A stretch of DNA of 64,000 nt. Origin: Clostridia bacterium. GTDB taxonomy: Bacteria > Bacillota > Clostridia > Christensenellales > Aristaeellaceae. The notes under the pieces are model-generated. The model had not been told where the DNA came from and searched no databases. It was given only the letters and a program-made list of their open reading frames with translations. The translations under genes were made by a program, and so were the position numbers. The stretch lies in the NCBI GenBank assembly GCA_017526525.1, contig JAFXRG010000019.1, forward strand, positions 1-64,000, written 5' to 3'. Shown piece by piece: positions 7,494 through 16,764 of this stretch; within the stretch, counting starts at the first letter, position 1, and every line of letters starts with the position of its first letter.

Positions 7494-8180
7494 TTACGGA
7501 GACGGAACGAGGGACGGAGCGGGGGACGGGCTGACCTCCTCCGCCGGGTCGTCCGGTTCTGCATAACCAAGTTCGATGTAAAGCCAGTAGAATTCGTCAT
7601 ACAGCCCGCAGCAGGCATCCATGCCCATGTTGGTGCTGAAGGCTTTCTGCAGGACAATGGTCCAGGCGCCGTATTTTTCAAACAGCTGATCCGCGGTGGG
7701 CCCTTCTTCATGTCCGTAGGTTTCAAGATTGCTTTTCTTTGTTTTTTCCAGGCCTTCCGGATCCCCTTCGTAGGAAGCGAGGCGCAGGCGGTTCCGCTCC
7801 GCTGAGACCGCCCGGGCCATTTCTTCCATGGAGGCGCCTTCTTCCCGCATACGGTAAAGAATATCCGTCATGGATTCTATTTGCGCGCGGTATTCGAGGC
7901 GTTGTTCCCGGGCCTGGGCAACCGTCTCCGGATCGGTCCAGTCATAGGACGCAAAGGTTCCCAGCCTGGTGGATTCCGGATCCGGAGAAAAGCCGTAGAC
8001 CGCATCGGGATTTTCGATGATGTCCTTCATGGCTTCCGGATTCAGACGTGGATCGTGGATGTACTGAAAAGGCAGATCGTCAGGAACCGCATCCGCAAAA
8101 ACGGCCGAACAGGAAAAAGTGATGAGGGCGAGAACCAGGATCAGAAAAAAGGCGTGTTGTTTCATTCCGGTTTTTTTCAT
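7494..8180 (-). CDS. Secreted hypothetical protein, 228 residues
   Basis: The N-terminus MKKTGMKQHAFFLILVLALI up to about residue 30 is a signal peptide ending at VFADA. The mature part has a region with NPEAMKDIIENPDAVYGFSP and the following SYDWTDPE segment, then a charged helix and a Cys pair (MDACCGLYDEF). It ends in a Ser/Pro tail. The function is unknown; export suggests an envelope or extracellular role. AAAGGGG precedes the ATG. A near-perfect promoter lies directly upstream. Confidence 0.8.
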   Translation of the reverse strand: MKKTGMKQHAFFLILVLALITFSCSAVFADAVPDDLPFQYIHDPRLNPEAMKDIIENPDAVYGFSPDPESTRLGTFASYDWTDPETVAQAREQRLEYRAQIESMTDILYRMREEGASMEEMARAVSAERNRLRLASYEGDPEGLEKTKKSNLETYGHEEGPTADQLFEKYGAWTIVLQKAFSTNMGMDACCGLYDEFYWLYIELGYAEPDDPAEEVSPSPAPSLVPSP

Positions 8181-8221
8181 CGCAGTAACCCCTTTGTATA
8201 TGCTTTTTTATACCCTGCTGC

Positions 8222-8250
8222 ATTATAGCGCCGGACGCTATTTTTTTCAA
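8222..8250 (-). promoter_or_regulatory. Promoter of the 7494-8180 gene
   Basis: On the minus strand TTGAAA (8245-8250) and TATAAT (8222-8227) are spaced by 17 bp. Confidence 0.8.
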
Positions 8251-8317
8251 TTACCTGAAATCCGGATGACAGTCCGGGAAACGGGAAAACCAGCATCGGT
8301 CAAAGGAGGACAGAAAA

Positions 8318-8860
8318 ATGGATGTTTTACAGGCTATCACAAACCGCAGGTCTCATCGCGCTTACAAGGCGGAACAGCTGCCGGAGGAGGTACTGGAGAA
8401 GATTCTCCGGGCGGGACTTGAAGCCCCCAGTGCGAGAAATCATCAGCCGTGGCATTTTTCGGTGGTTCAGAATCCGGAACTGATCCAGGAGGTTCACGAC
8501 GAAGCCGCAAGGGTGATGGGCAGGGAAGGCAGTCCGCGTTTTGCGGATCCGGACTTCCAGATTTTCTATTACGCACCCACCGTGGTTTTCATATTCGGAG
8601 AGAAGGGGTTTTCCTGGACCGACGTGGACTGCGGAATTGCCGTGGAAAACATGGCGCTGGCCGCGGAAGGGCTTGGAGTCGGAAGCGTGATTCTCGGCCT
8701 GCCGAAGCCGGCCTTTCAGGGAAATAAGGCGGACGAACTGAGAAACAGGCTGCAGTGCCCGGAAGGATACGATTTTGTGATTGCGCTGGCGCTGGGTTAC
8801 AGCACCGATACCAAGGCGGCGCATGACCTGCGGGAGGAAAAAATCAGCAGGATCGGCTGA
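8318..8860 (+). CDS. Nitroreductase-family FMN oxidoreductase
   Basis: The 180-residue protein carries the nitroreductase fold. The N-terminus MDVLQAITNRRSHRAYK contains the Arg-Ser-x-Arg FMN phosphate motif, PSARNHQPWHFSVV is the second FMN segment, and ENMALAAEGLGVGSVILG is the C-terminal flavin and dimer motif. Such proteins use NAD(P)H and FMN to reduce nitro compounds, quinones or other substrates. The physiological substrate is not readable. AAAGGAGG lies 8 bases before the ATG. The rhomboid gene follows within about 50 bp and may share the transcript. Confidence 0.92.
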   Translation: MDVLQAITNRRSHRAYKAEQLPEEVLEKILRAGLEAPSARNHQPWHFSVVQNPELIQEVHDEAARVMGREGSPRFADPDFQIFYYAPTVVFIFGEKGFSWTDVDCGIAVENMALAAEGLGVGSVILGLPKPAFQGNKADELRNRLQCPEGYDFVIALALGYSTDTKAAHDLREEKISRIG

Positions 8861-8913
8861 CTGCCATGATTATCCGGATTGGGGATCTGCTGACGGAAAA
8901 GGGGAAAAACAAA

Positions 8914-9531
8914 ATGACCATTCACGAAAACAAAAGAAAACTCCGGATTACCTTCAACGCGCCGGCAACCCTGGTATTTGTCGGAATCTGCCTGCTTGCC
9001 CAGGGAATCAGCGCGCTGACCGGCGGAGCGGCAAACAGGGCCGTTTTCAGTGTTTACCGTTCCTCCCTGCTGGATCCGCTGACCTATGTACGATGCGTTT
9101 GCCATGTTTTCGGGCATGCCGACTGGAGCCATCTGATGGGGAACATGATGTATATTCTTATTCTCGGGCCGATGATTGAGGAAAAATACGGAACGTCCGG
9201 CATGGTTTTCGTAATGGCGGCAACCGCGGTTGTGACAGGAATTGTCAATATGGTTTTTTTCCCGGACACCATGCTTCTCGGCGCCAGCGGTGTTGTTTTC
9301 GCCCTGATTCTGATGGCGTCCATAACTGCCTCGGATGACCGGACCATTCCCGTTACCTTCATTCTGGTGGCTCTTCTGTACATCGGCCAGCAGGTTTATG
9401 AGGGAGTGTTTGTGCGGGATAATGTCTCGCAGATCACCCATATTGCCGGAGGCGCGGTGGGCTCCCTGTGCGGATTTGCCATGAACCGGAAAAAGGGAGA
9501 ACATTTTTTCCGGACCGGGAAAAGGAAATAA
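8914..9531 (+). CDS. Rhomboid-family intramembrane serine protease
   Basis: The 205-residue membrane protein has six hydrophobic segments and intact rhomboid motifs. HADWSHLMGNMM (residues 68-79) is the H-x-x-x-x-H-x-x-x-N motif of TM2, GASG puts the catalytic Ser at residue 125, and THIAGGAVG puts the catalytic His at 176. It would cleave transmembrane segments of other membrane proteins. I start at the ATG preceded by AAAGGGG; a longer frame from 8866 lacks a ribosome site. Substrates are unknown. Confidence 0.9.
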   Translation: MTIHENKRKLRITFNAPATLVFVGICLLAQGISALTGGAANRAVFSVYRSSLLDPLTYVRCVCHVFGHADWSHLMGNMMYILILGPMIEEKYGTSGMVFVMAATAVVTGIVNMVFFPDTMLLGASGVVFALILMASITASDDRTIPVTFILVALLYIGQQVYEGVFVRDNVSQITHIAGGAVGSLCGFAMNRKKGEHFFRTGKRK

Positions 9532-9535
9532 AAAA

Positions 9536-9566
9536 CGGACCGGAAGGAAAAACTCCTTCCGGTCCG
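9536..9566. terminator. Strong hairpin terminator
   Basis: CGGACCGGAAGGA pairs perfectly with TCCTTCCGGTCCG. The T tract (TTTTTTATTT) lies on the minus-strand side, so it mainly fits the decayed gene at 9579-10104. On the plus side it ends the rhomboid transcript without a clear U tract. Confidence 0.8.
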
Positions 9567-9578
9567 GCAAAACGGTTT

Positions 9579-10104
9579 TTATACCGTGTAGTGAAGATCC
9601 TTGATTTTATGCAGTTTATCCGTCCGCTCCCGGATGATCTCGGATCCTCCGCTACTCATATAATCGGAGAACTTGCTGTTGTAAACCGTATCAAACTGGT
9701 CGGCGGGAGCAATAACCGCATTGACCAGCAATTCGTCACGCAGTGCGTACAAAGCCGCGCCGTACAGGCTTTCCGATTCTATTTCGCCGGTATTGTAGTG
9801 CTTCGGCACCCGGCCGTTGGCCAGGGCGATTTTATGGGCATTGATGATGTTTTCAGCGGGTTCCAAGACCAGCCCCCTCATTGTACCAGGCATTCAGGGC
9901 ACGGAGGCCCTCGCTGTAGCCGGGATAAAGGATATGGCGGTCGTCCGAGCCGCAGGTGTAAAGCGTTTCGTCTGTAATGCTGTCCTCCACTTTGCTGACA
10001 TTCAGCAGGTCATTGCGCCAGCCGATATCCGTGGAAGTGGAATAGGGAATCATATGCTTTGCATCTGCTCCCAGAAGCAGGTCCGCGTTGTCCCGGAAGG
10101 CCTG
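9579..10104 (-). pseudogene. Remnant of an extracellular solute-binding protein gene
   Basis: Two overlapping minus-strand frames encode consecutive parts of one solute-binding protein of the sugar ABC type. The upstream frame has GWRNDLL, DDRHILYPGY and EGLRALNAWYNEG. The downstream frame has the family C-terminus GRVPKHYNTGE and SGGSEIIRERTDKLHKI. The frames join at a run of five G (minus strand GAGGGGGCTGG) where one base too many breaks the frame. The signal peptide, N-lobe and a large middle part are missing, so a deletion as well as a frameshift has occurred. It retains a strong terminator. Confidence 0.8.
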
Positions 10105-10243
10105 ATGCCCGATCCGGCAAGGAGAGACAGACAAAAACAAAAAAAGAACAAAATCAGACTTCAACCGGAATCCCAAACCGGATAAAATGACAGCAGATGA
10201 ACGCAAGGGACTGCGAAATTAAAACATAAGGAGAGATGGAGCT

Positions 10244-10615
10244 ATGCGGAAAATTACTGCAATGATTCTGGTCCTGATGATGGTGGCTGCCGCCGGATGC
10301 GCTTTCGGTGAGGGAATGGTCGGCGGATGGGCGCCGGCGGAGAGCCCGGAGATTACTGAAGATTTGCAGAAGATTTTTGAAAAGGGGCTGGAAGGCCTGC
10401 TGGGCGTTAACTACACGCCGGTGGCCTATCTGGGATCCCAGGTGGTGGCGGGAACCAACCATGCGTTCCTTTGCCAGGCAACCGTGGTTGCGCCGGACGC
10501 GGTGCCCAGCTGGAAGATTGTGTTCCTGTACCAGGATCTTCAGGGAAACGTCAGCGTTCTGAACATCGCAGACTTTGACTTCGGTGAACTGTGCACCTAT
10601 GGTGCAGCGGAATAA
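10244..10615 (+). CDS. Secreted cystatin/stefin-like protein
   Basis: The 123-residue protein has a signal peptide (residues 1-22) and then three features of type 1 cystatins (stefins). These are an N-terminal Gly-Gly (MVGGW, residues 27-28), a helix SPEITEDLQKIFEKGL, and the central loop QVVAG at residues 66-70 followed by TNHAF. The QVVAGTN string is the same as in animal stefins. Cystatins block papain-like cysteine proteases by wedging this loop into the active site. Mature length (about 100) fits stefins (about 98). The second hairpin may be VPSW. Cysteine 19 could be a weak lipobox (AAGC). An AAGGAGAG site lies 9 bases upstream. Confidence 0.7.
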   Translation: MRKITAMILVLMMVAAAGCAFGEGMVGGWAPAESPEITEDLQKIFEKGLEGLLGVNYTPVAYLGSQVVAGTNHAFLCQATVVAPDAVPSWKIVFLYQDLQGNVSVLNIADFDFGELCTYGAAE

Positions 10616-10632
10616 CCGCAAAGCCGATACAC

Positions 10633-10663
10633 AAAAAGGACCGTCCGGCGGACGGTCCTTTTT
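10633..10663. terminator. Bidirectional terminator
   Basis: AAAAAGGACCGTCC pairs with GGACGGTCCTTTTT around a 3-nt loop. It has T tracts in both directions and serves the cystatin-like gene and the threonine aldolase gene. Confidence 0.9.
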
Positions 10664-10678
10664 GTGCGGGCAAAAATG

Positions 10679-11713
10679 TTACAGGCATGCGATCAGTCGG
10701 TCGGTTTCTTCCTCTGTAACGGCCCAGCTGGTGACGATTCGCAGAATTACATGATCCGCGTCCACATTTTCCCAGAAGCTCATTTCCACCTTTTCCGAAA
10801 GGGCCGCAGCCTGATCCCGGGTCAGGGTGATGAAAATCTGATTGGTGGGGGCTTCAAAGGACAGGGTATAACCCTTGTCCAGAAGGGCTGCGCGGATGCG
10901 GCCGGCAGCGCGGATTGCACCTTCGCCGATGGTTTTATAAAGGCCGTCGGTAAACAGCGCATCAAACTGAAGACCGGCAATGCGGCCTTTGGCCAGCAGC
11001 GCTCCGTGCTGCTTGACCAGGGTGAAGAAATGGGGAACCGTATCCCGGCGGGGGAAGACCACCGCTTCCCCGAAGAGTGCGCCGCATTTGGTGCCGCCGA
11101 TATAGAAGGCATCGCACAGGCGGGCAAGATCCGGAAGCGTGACATCGTTTTCCGGACAGGCCAGGGCATAGGCCAGGCGTGCGCCGTCCACATAAAGCGG
11201 AATGCCGTTGCTGCGGCAGACGGCGCTGAGCGCCTCCAGTTCCTTCCGGGAATACAGGGTTCCGAATTCGGTGGGATGGGAAAGATAGACCATTCCGGGC
11301 ATGACGACATGATCCCGGTTTTCATCCTGCCGCCAGGCGTCCAGGCAGTCCCGGACGGCTTCCGCAGTGATTTTTCCGTTCCGGTGCGGAAGGGGCAGGA
11401 CCTTATGGCCTCCTGCTTCAATGGCGCCTGCCTCATGGACGGCGATATGGCCCGAGTCCGCCGCGATGACGCCCTGATAGGGCCGGAGAAGGGCATCGAT
11501 CACCGTGCGGTTGGTCTGGGTTCCGCCGGACAGAAAGAAGATTTCCGCCTCCGGGGCTTCGCAGGCCGCACGGATTTTTTCCCGGGCGGCGGCGGAAAAC
11601 TCATCTGTTCCGTAACCGGAAGATTTCAGGAGATTGGTTTCCGCCAGGCGGGAAAGGATGGAGGGATGTGCTCCCTCCATATAGTCAGACGCGAACTGAA
11701 GTTTGGTATACAC
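10679..11713 (-). CDS. Low-specificity threonine aldolase-like PLP enzyme
   Basis: The 344-residue protein belongs to the beta-eliminating lyase/threonine aldolase family, which cleaves L-threonine or allo-threonine to glycine and acetaldehyde. Visible features are SGGTQTNRTVIDALL, HEAGAIEAGGHKVLPLP, the PLP-stacking and Asp region LYVDGARLAYAL, and the Schiff-base lysine in IGGTKCGALFGE. I choose the GTG at 11713, which has GGAGG 8 bases upstream; a TTG at 11734 overlaps the upstream gene but lacks a site. It is the last gene of a three-gene operon with two other hydrolase/PLP genes. Confidence 0.88.
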   Translation of the reverse strand: MYTKLQFASDYMEGAHPSILSRLAETNLLKSSGYGTDEFSAAAREKIRAACEAPEAEIFFLSGGTQTNRTVIDALLRPYQGVIAADSGHIAVHEAGAIEAGGHKVLPLPHRNGKITAEAVRDCLDAWRQDENRDHVVMPGMVYLSHPTEFGTLYSRKELEALSAVCRSNGIPLYVDGARLAYALACPENDVTLPDLARLCDAFYIGGTKCGALFGEAVVFPRRDTVPHFFTLVKQHGALLAKGRIAGLQFDALFTDGLYKTIGEGAIRAAGRIRAALLDKGYTLSFEAPTNQIFITLTRDQAAALSEKVEMSFWENVDADHVILRIVTSWAVTEEETDRLIACL

Positions 11714-11730
11714 GGGGAAATCCTCCGGAA

Positions 11731-13164
11731 TCAATAATCTACAGGGAAGGGATCAAAGCCTTCTTCCTCAAGTGCGGCAGCCTTTTTCTTGCAGCGTTCG
11801 ATCATGTCGGGGAGAATCCGGAGGAACTCGTCCACTTCCTCCTCGGTATTGTAGATGCCAAAGCTGATCCGGATCATTCCCGGAGTCTTTCCGTCCACAC
11901 AGCCGACAAAGGACTGCAGCGCATCATCGTCATCCTTGAAGCCCATCAGGCGCCAGACATAGGGATGGGCACAGAAAGCACCCCGGCGGGTGGCGATGCC
12001 GCCCTCTTCGCTGAGGATGGTGGCGAGGGTCATGGAGTTGGCGTTGTTGAAATTAAAGGTGACCACGCCAACCCGGTCGCTGATGTTTTCCGTGTCGCCG
12101 TAGACAACGGCATGATCCATTTTCAGCAGGCCGTCCATCAGGCGGCGGATCAGTTTCTGTTCATGCTCCTGGATGGCGTCAAAGCCGATTTGCTGCAGAA
12201 TGTCGATGGCCTTTCCCAGACCAACGATTCCGGGATAGTTCGGGCTGCCGGCTTCATAGGTTTCGGGAGCTTTTTTGTATTGCACCCAGTTATCCGCGAC
12301 GATTTCCACCATGCCGCCGCCGTAGAACTCGGGCTTGTTTTCGTCCATGACGGAGGTCAGGCCGACGATGGCGCCGCCGCCGTAGGGAGAATACATTTTA
12401 TGGGCGGAAAAAACGAAGAAGTCGATATCTTCCTCCGGGGTTTCACCTTTCATGGAAAACTTCCGGTGGGCAACGATCTGCGCGCCGTCCACGATGATTT
12501 TTGCGCCGTGGGCGTGAGCCATTTTCGCAACGCGGTGAACGTCCGTCACATATCCCGTGACATTGGAAGCGGCGGTGACGCAGACATATTTCACTTTGCC
12601 TTCGTTTTCGGTCAGCAGACGCTCCATATCGTCATAGATGATACGGCCTTTCTCATCCACTTCCGCATAGATGGTCTTGCAGCGCTCCCGCCAGGGAAGG
12701 TCGTTGGCATGATGCTCAATACGGGTGCAGAGCACCAGGTCGTCCTTGCTCTTGACCAGGGCTGAAGCCAGCTTATTCAGGCCGTCGGTGGTGGTGTTCA
12801 CATAAACGCAGGTGTAAACGTTTTTGTCCGCATTCAGGAAGTTCAGCACTTTATCCCGGGTGGCCCAGTAAACGTCCGTTGAATGGTTGGATTTTCCGGA
12901 GAAACCGCGGCCGATGGATCCGTACATCAGGAGTTCGCTGTTGACGGCATCGGCCACCGGGGTCAGGGCCGGGGTGGTGGCGGCATTGTCAAAATTGATG
13001 AGAATCTTCTCGGTGCCGTCCTGAAGCTTGACGGGGGTTTCCAGGCCTACCACATAGTTTCGGATGTTTTCGAGCGTGATGGCTTCCTCCGCGCCGGCGG
13101 AGAAGACCGCCAGCATCAGGACCGCGGCCAGGAACGCGAAGAAACGGATACTTTTGTTGAACAT
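11731..13164 (-). CDS. Exported class V aminotransferase, cysteine-desulfurase-like
   Basis: The 477-residue protein is a class V PLP enzyme most like SufS-type cysteine desulfurases. The N-terminal NFDNAATTP motif, RIEHHAND (His 151 stacking), VDGAQ (Asp 226), FSAHKMYSPYGGG (PLP lysine 256) and RRGAFCAHPY (Cys 398, at the place of the persulfide cysteine) are all present. Unusually, residues 1-25 (FFAFLAAVLMLAVFSAGA) form a clear signal peptide, and GAGGAGGATT lies upstream of that ATG, so the enzyme seems exported. The upstream serine hydrolase gene ends 36 bp away and the threonine aldolase gene follows directly, indicating one operon. Confidence 0.85.
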   Translation of the reverse strand: MFNKSIRFFAFLAAVLMLAVFSAGAEEAITLENIRNYVVGLETPVKLQDGTEKILINFDNAATTPALTPVADAVNSELLMYGSIGRGFSGKSNHSTDVYWATRDKVLNFLNADKNVYTCVYVNTTTDGLNKLASALVKSKDDLVLCTRIEHHANDLPWRERCKTIYAEVDEKGRIIYDDMERLLTENEGKVKYVCVTAASNVTGYVTDVHRVAKMAHAHGAKIIVDGAQIVAHRKFSMKGETPEEDIDFFVFSAHKMYSPYGGGAIVGLTSVMDENKPEFYGGGMVEIVADNWVQYKKAPETYEAGSPNYPGIVGLGKAIDILQQIGFDAIQEHEQKLIRRLMDGLLKMDHAVVYGDTENISDRVGVVTFNFNNANSMTLATILSEEGGIATRRGAFCAHPYVWRLMGFKDDDDALQSFVGCVDGKTPGMIRISFGIYNTEEEVDEFLRILPDMIERCKKKAAALEEEGFDPFPVDY

Positions 13165-13200
13165 TTTGCAAAATCCTCCTCTTTAAAGTTGGGTATGGAT

Positions 13201-14355
13201 TCAATCCAGCGAAGCGTACAGGGAAGCCATAAGCTTCGGGATGAAACGGTAATGGTCGCCGGGGATGTTGGTGGTGAGATAAACACAGGTGAGGTTTTCC
13301 TTCGGGTCCACGCAGAACCAGTTTCCGTAGGCTCCGTCCCAGCCCCATTCGCCAACGGAACCGTTGATGCCGGCGATTTCGGGATGGGTCATGACCCGGA
13401 CGCCCAGACCGTAACCATAGCCCCGCTGGGTATCCCAGTCGTGGGTGGCCTGCTGCTCCGGGGTGAGATGATCCTGGGAGATCAGGTCCACGGTTTTCCG
13501 GCCGAGAATGCGAATCCCGTCCAGGGTGCCGCCGTGGAGCAGCATCTGGGCAAAACGGGAATAATCCGGAACAGAGGAATACAATCCGCCGCCGCCGCTT
13601 TCAAAGTCCGGCTTTTCGGTGGGGATGTCCCATTCGGCAGGCTTCAGGTTTTCATGGATATGATACATGGTGGTGACCCGGTGCTTTTTTTCGGCCGGGA
13701 CGAAGAATCCGGAATCCTTCATGGCCAGGGGATCGAAAATATTCTCTTTCAGGTATTCCCCCAGGGAACGGCCGGAAAGCACCTCGATGACGGCCCCCAA
13801 CACATCGATGGAGAAGCCGTACATCCATTTTTCTCCCGGTTCAAAAGCCAGGGGAAGCGAGCCGACCAGGTTGCAGTATTCCACGAGACCCGGGAAGGGC
13901 TTGCCGCTTTCTTCCCATTCCTTTTCCTTTTCGATCCGGATCCGGCCGGCGGCGGTATTGGCCCAGGGATACGGGATGCCGCTGGTCATGGTGAAAAGCT
14001 GGCGCATGGTTACCGGGCCCCTGGCCTCCGTCAGCTCAAAAGACCCGTCGGGCTTTTCCGCAGCGACGGTGAGCTTGCGGAAGCCGGGCAGGAATTCGCT
14101 GACGGGATCCCACATTTTGAAGAGACCCTGCTCATAAAGCTGCATGATGGCGGCGACGGTGATGACCTTGGTCATGGAAGCGATGGGGAAAATGGTATTT
14201 TCCGTGGACATGGGGATCTGCCGTTCGCGGTCTGCATAGCCGAAGCTGTCCTCAAACCAGACCCTGTCGCCGCGGAGAACCCGGATGGCACAGCCGGCGA
14301 TCTGCCCCGAAGAAACAAAACGGCTGAGGGTATTCTGAAGAAGTTCAGTTTTCAC
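13201..14355 (-). CDS. Beta-lactamase-family serine hydrolase
   Basis: The 384-residue protein belongs to the class C beta-lactamase/penicillin-binding fold. The active-site S-x-x-K is SMTK (Ser 60, Lys 63). WMYGFSIDVLG gives the Tyr motif, and GEWGWDGAYGNWF near the C-terminus replaces the KTG/HxG motif. Members include esterases, D-aminopeptidases and PBP-like hydrolases; the substrate cannot be told. No signal peptide is present, so it appears cytosolic, in contrast with its exported operon partner. The start is a GTG with a rather distant AGGAAG site, so the exact start is uncertain. Confidence 0.85.
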   Translation of the reverse strand: MKTELLQNTLSRFVSSGQIAGCAIRVLRGDRVWFEDSFGYADRERQIPMSTENTIFPIASMTKVITVAAIMQLYEQGLFKMWDPVSEFLPGFRKLTVAAEKPDGSFELTEARGPVTMRQLFTMTSGIPYPWANTAAGRIRIEKEKEWEESGKPFPGLVEYCNLVGSLPLAFEPGEKWMYGFSIDVLGAVIEVLSGRSLGEYLKENIFDPLAMKDSGFFVPAEKKHRVTTMYHIHENLKPAEWDIPTEKPDFESGGGGLYSSVPDYSRFAQMLLHGGTLDGIRILGRKTVDLISQDHLTPEQQATHDWDTQRGYGYGLGVRVMTHPEIAGINGSVGEWGWDGAYGNWFCVDPKENLTCVYLTTNIPGDHYRFIPKLMASLYASLD

Positions 14356-14439
14356 AGGGGTGCATACACTTCCTTTCTTTTTTTATTGCGGATAATCCGC
14401 AGAGAAAAAACAGGAAAAAGATTTTATATCAATGTGATA

Positions 14440-14445
14440 ATTATA
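14440..14445 (-). promoter_or_regulatory. -10 element of the serine hydrolase operon
   Basis: The minus strand reads TGATATAATTAT, a perfect TATAAT. The -35 region (TTTTCC or similar) is weak. Confidence 0.45.
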
Positions 14446-14451
14446 TCATAA

Positions 14452-16008
<1,557 letters not shown>

Positions 16009-16046
16009 GCCTGAAGAAAAAGGAATCTGCCGCGGAGTGATTTGAG

Positions 16047-16712
16047 ATGGGAAAACGGTTTTACAGAATTGCCGGCGGAATGATCCGGCTTCTGTCCCGC
16101 AAAATGAAGACAGAATGGGAAGTGCCTTTTGAGGAAGGCCCCTGCGTGTTTGTTGTGAATCACGTGGGAGCCATCGGTCCGGTGGATATGTGCGCCAAGT
16201 TTCCGCTGAGGGATCAGTGCCATCCCTGGATTAACGACGGCGTTCTGGACGCCAAAAAGGTTCCCGCCTATGTCCGGCAGGACTACTGGTGGCGGCCGGG
16301 CAGTTTCTTTGAACCGGTGCTGAAGGCTACCGTGCCTTATATTGCCGCGGTGCTGCTTCCGCCGATTCTGCGGAGCGTGGATTACGTGCCGGTTTACCAT
16401 GACCAGCGGATTATGCTGACCCTGCGGCAAAGCGTACGGATTCTGCAGAAGGACCAGGCGCTGGTGATTTTTCCGGAGCAGCCCAGCGGATGGCTGAGCC
16501 ATCATGAATGGATCAATACCGGATGGCTGCGGCTGGGGGAACTCTGGTACCGTGCAAGCGGACGGGCACTGAAAATGTATCCGGTGCATATTGACCGGAA
16601 AAAGCGGCTGTTTAAGGTGGCCGCTCCGGTGTGGTATGATCCGGCCAGACGGTTCTCCGACCAGGAGAAGGAACTGGCCGGCGCGCTGGCCAAAGGCCTG
16701 CGGGGCGAATAA
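16047..16712 (+). CDS. PlsC-like lysophospholipid acyltransferase
   Basis: The 221-residue protein resembles 1-acyl-glycerol-3-phosphate acyltransferases. NHVGAIGPVD (residues about 38-47) stands in for the NHxxxxD catalytic motif but with seven residues rather than four between His and the next Asp. IFPEQPSGW corresponds to the FPEGTRS substrate motif. VNHV, the central basic region and overall length fit the family. It would acylate a lysophospholipid at the membrane, but the altered spacing means activity or substrate may differ. It probably shares the guaB transcript and ends at a terminator. Confidence 0.75.
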   Translation: MGKRFYRIAGGMIRLLSRKMKTEWEVPFEEGPCVFVVNHVGAIGPVDMCAKFPLRDQCHPWINDGVLDAKKVPAYVRQDYWWRPGSFFEPVLKATVPYIAAVLLPPILRSVDYVPVYHDQRIMLTLRQSVRILQKDQALVIFPEQPSGWLSHHEWINTGWLRLGELWYRASGRALKMYPVHIDRKKRLFKVAAPVWYDPARRFSDQEKELAGALAKGLRGE

Positions 16713-16728
16713 GGAACAGAGAAAAAAA

Positions 16729-16758
16729 CAGCGGCGTGACCGGGGGGTCACGCCGCTG
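16729..16758. terminator. Bidirectional terminator
   Basis: CAGCGGCGTGAC pairs perfectly with GTCACGCCGCTG. The minus strand continues into TTTTTTT, the plus strand into ATATTTT. It separates the PlsC-like gene from the convergent 16765 gene. Confidence 0.9.
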
Positions 16759-16764
16759 ATATTT

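Noticed and set aside
11731..13164. Part of an Fe-S cluster assembly (Suf/Isc) operon
   Set aside because: No sufC, sufB, sufD, iscU or other assembly genes are nearby, and the protein carries a signal peptide.
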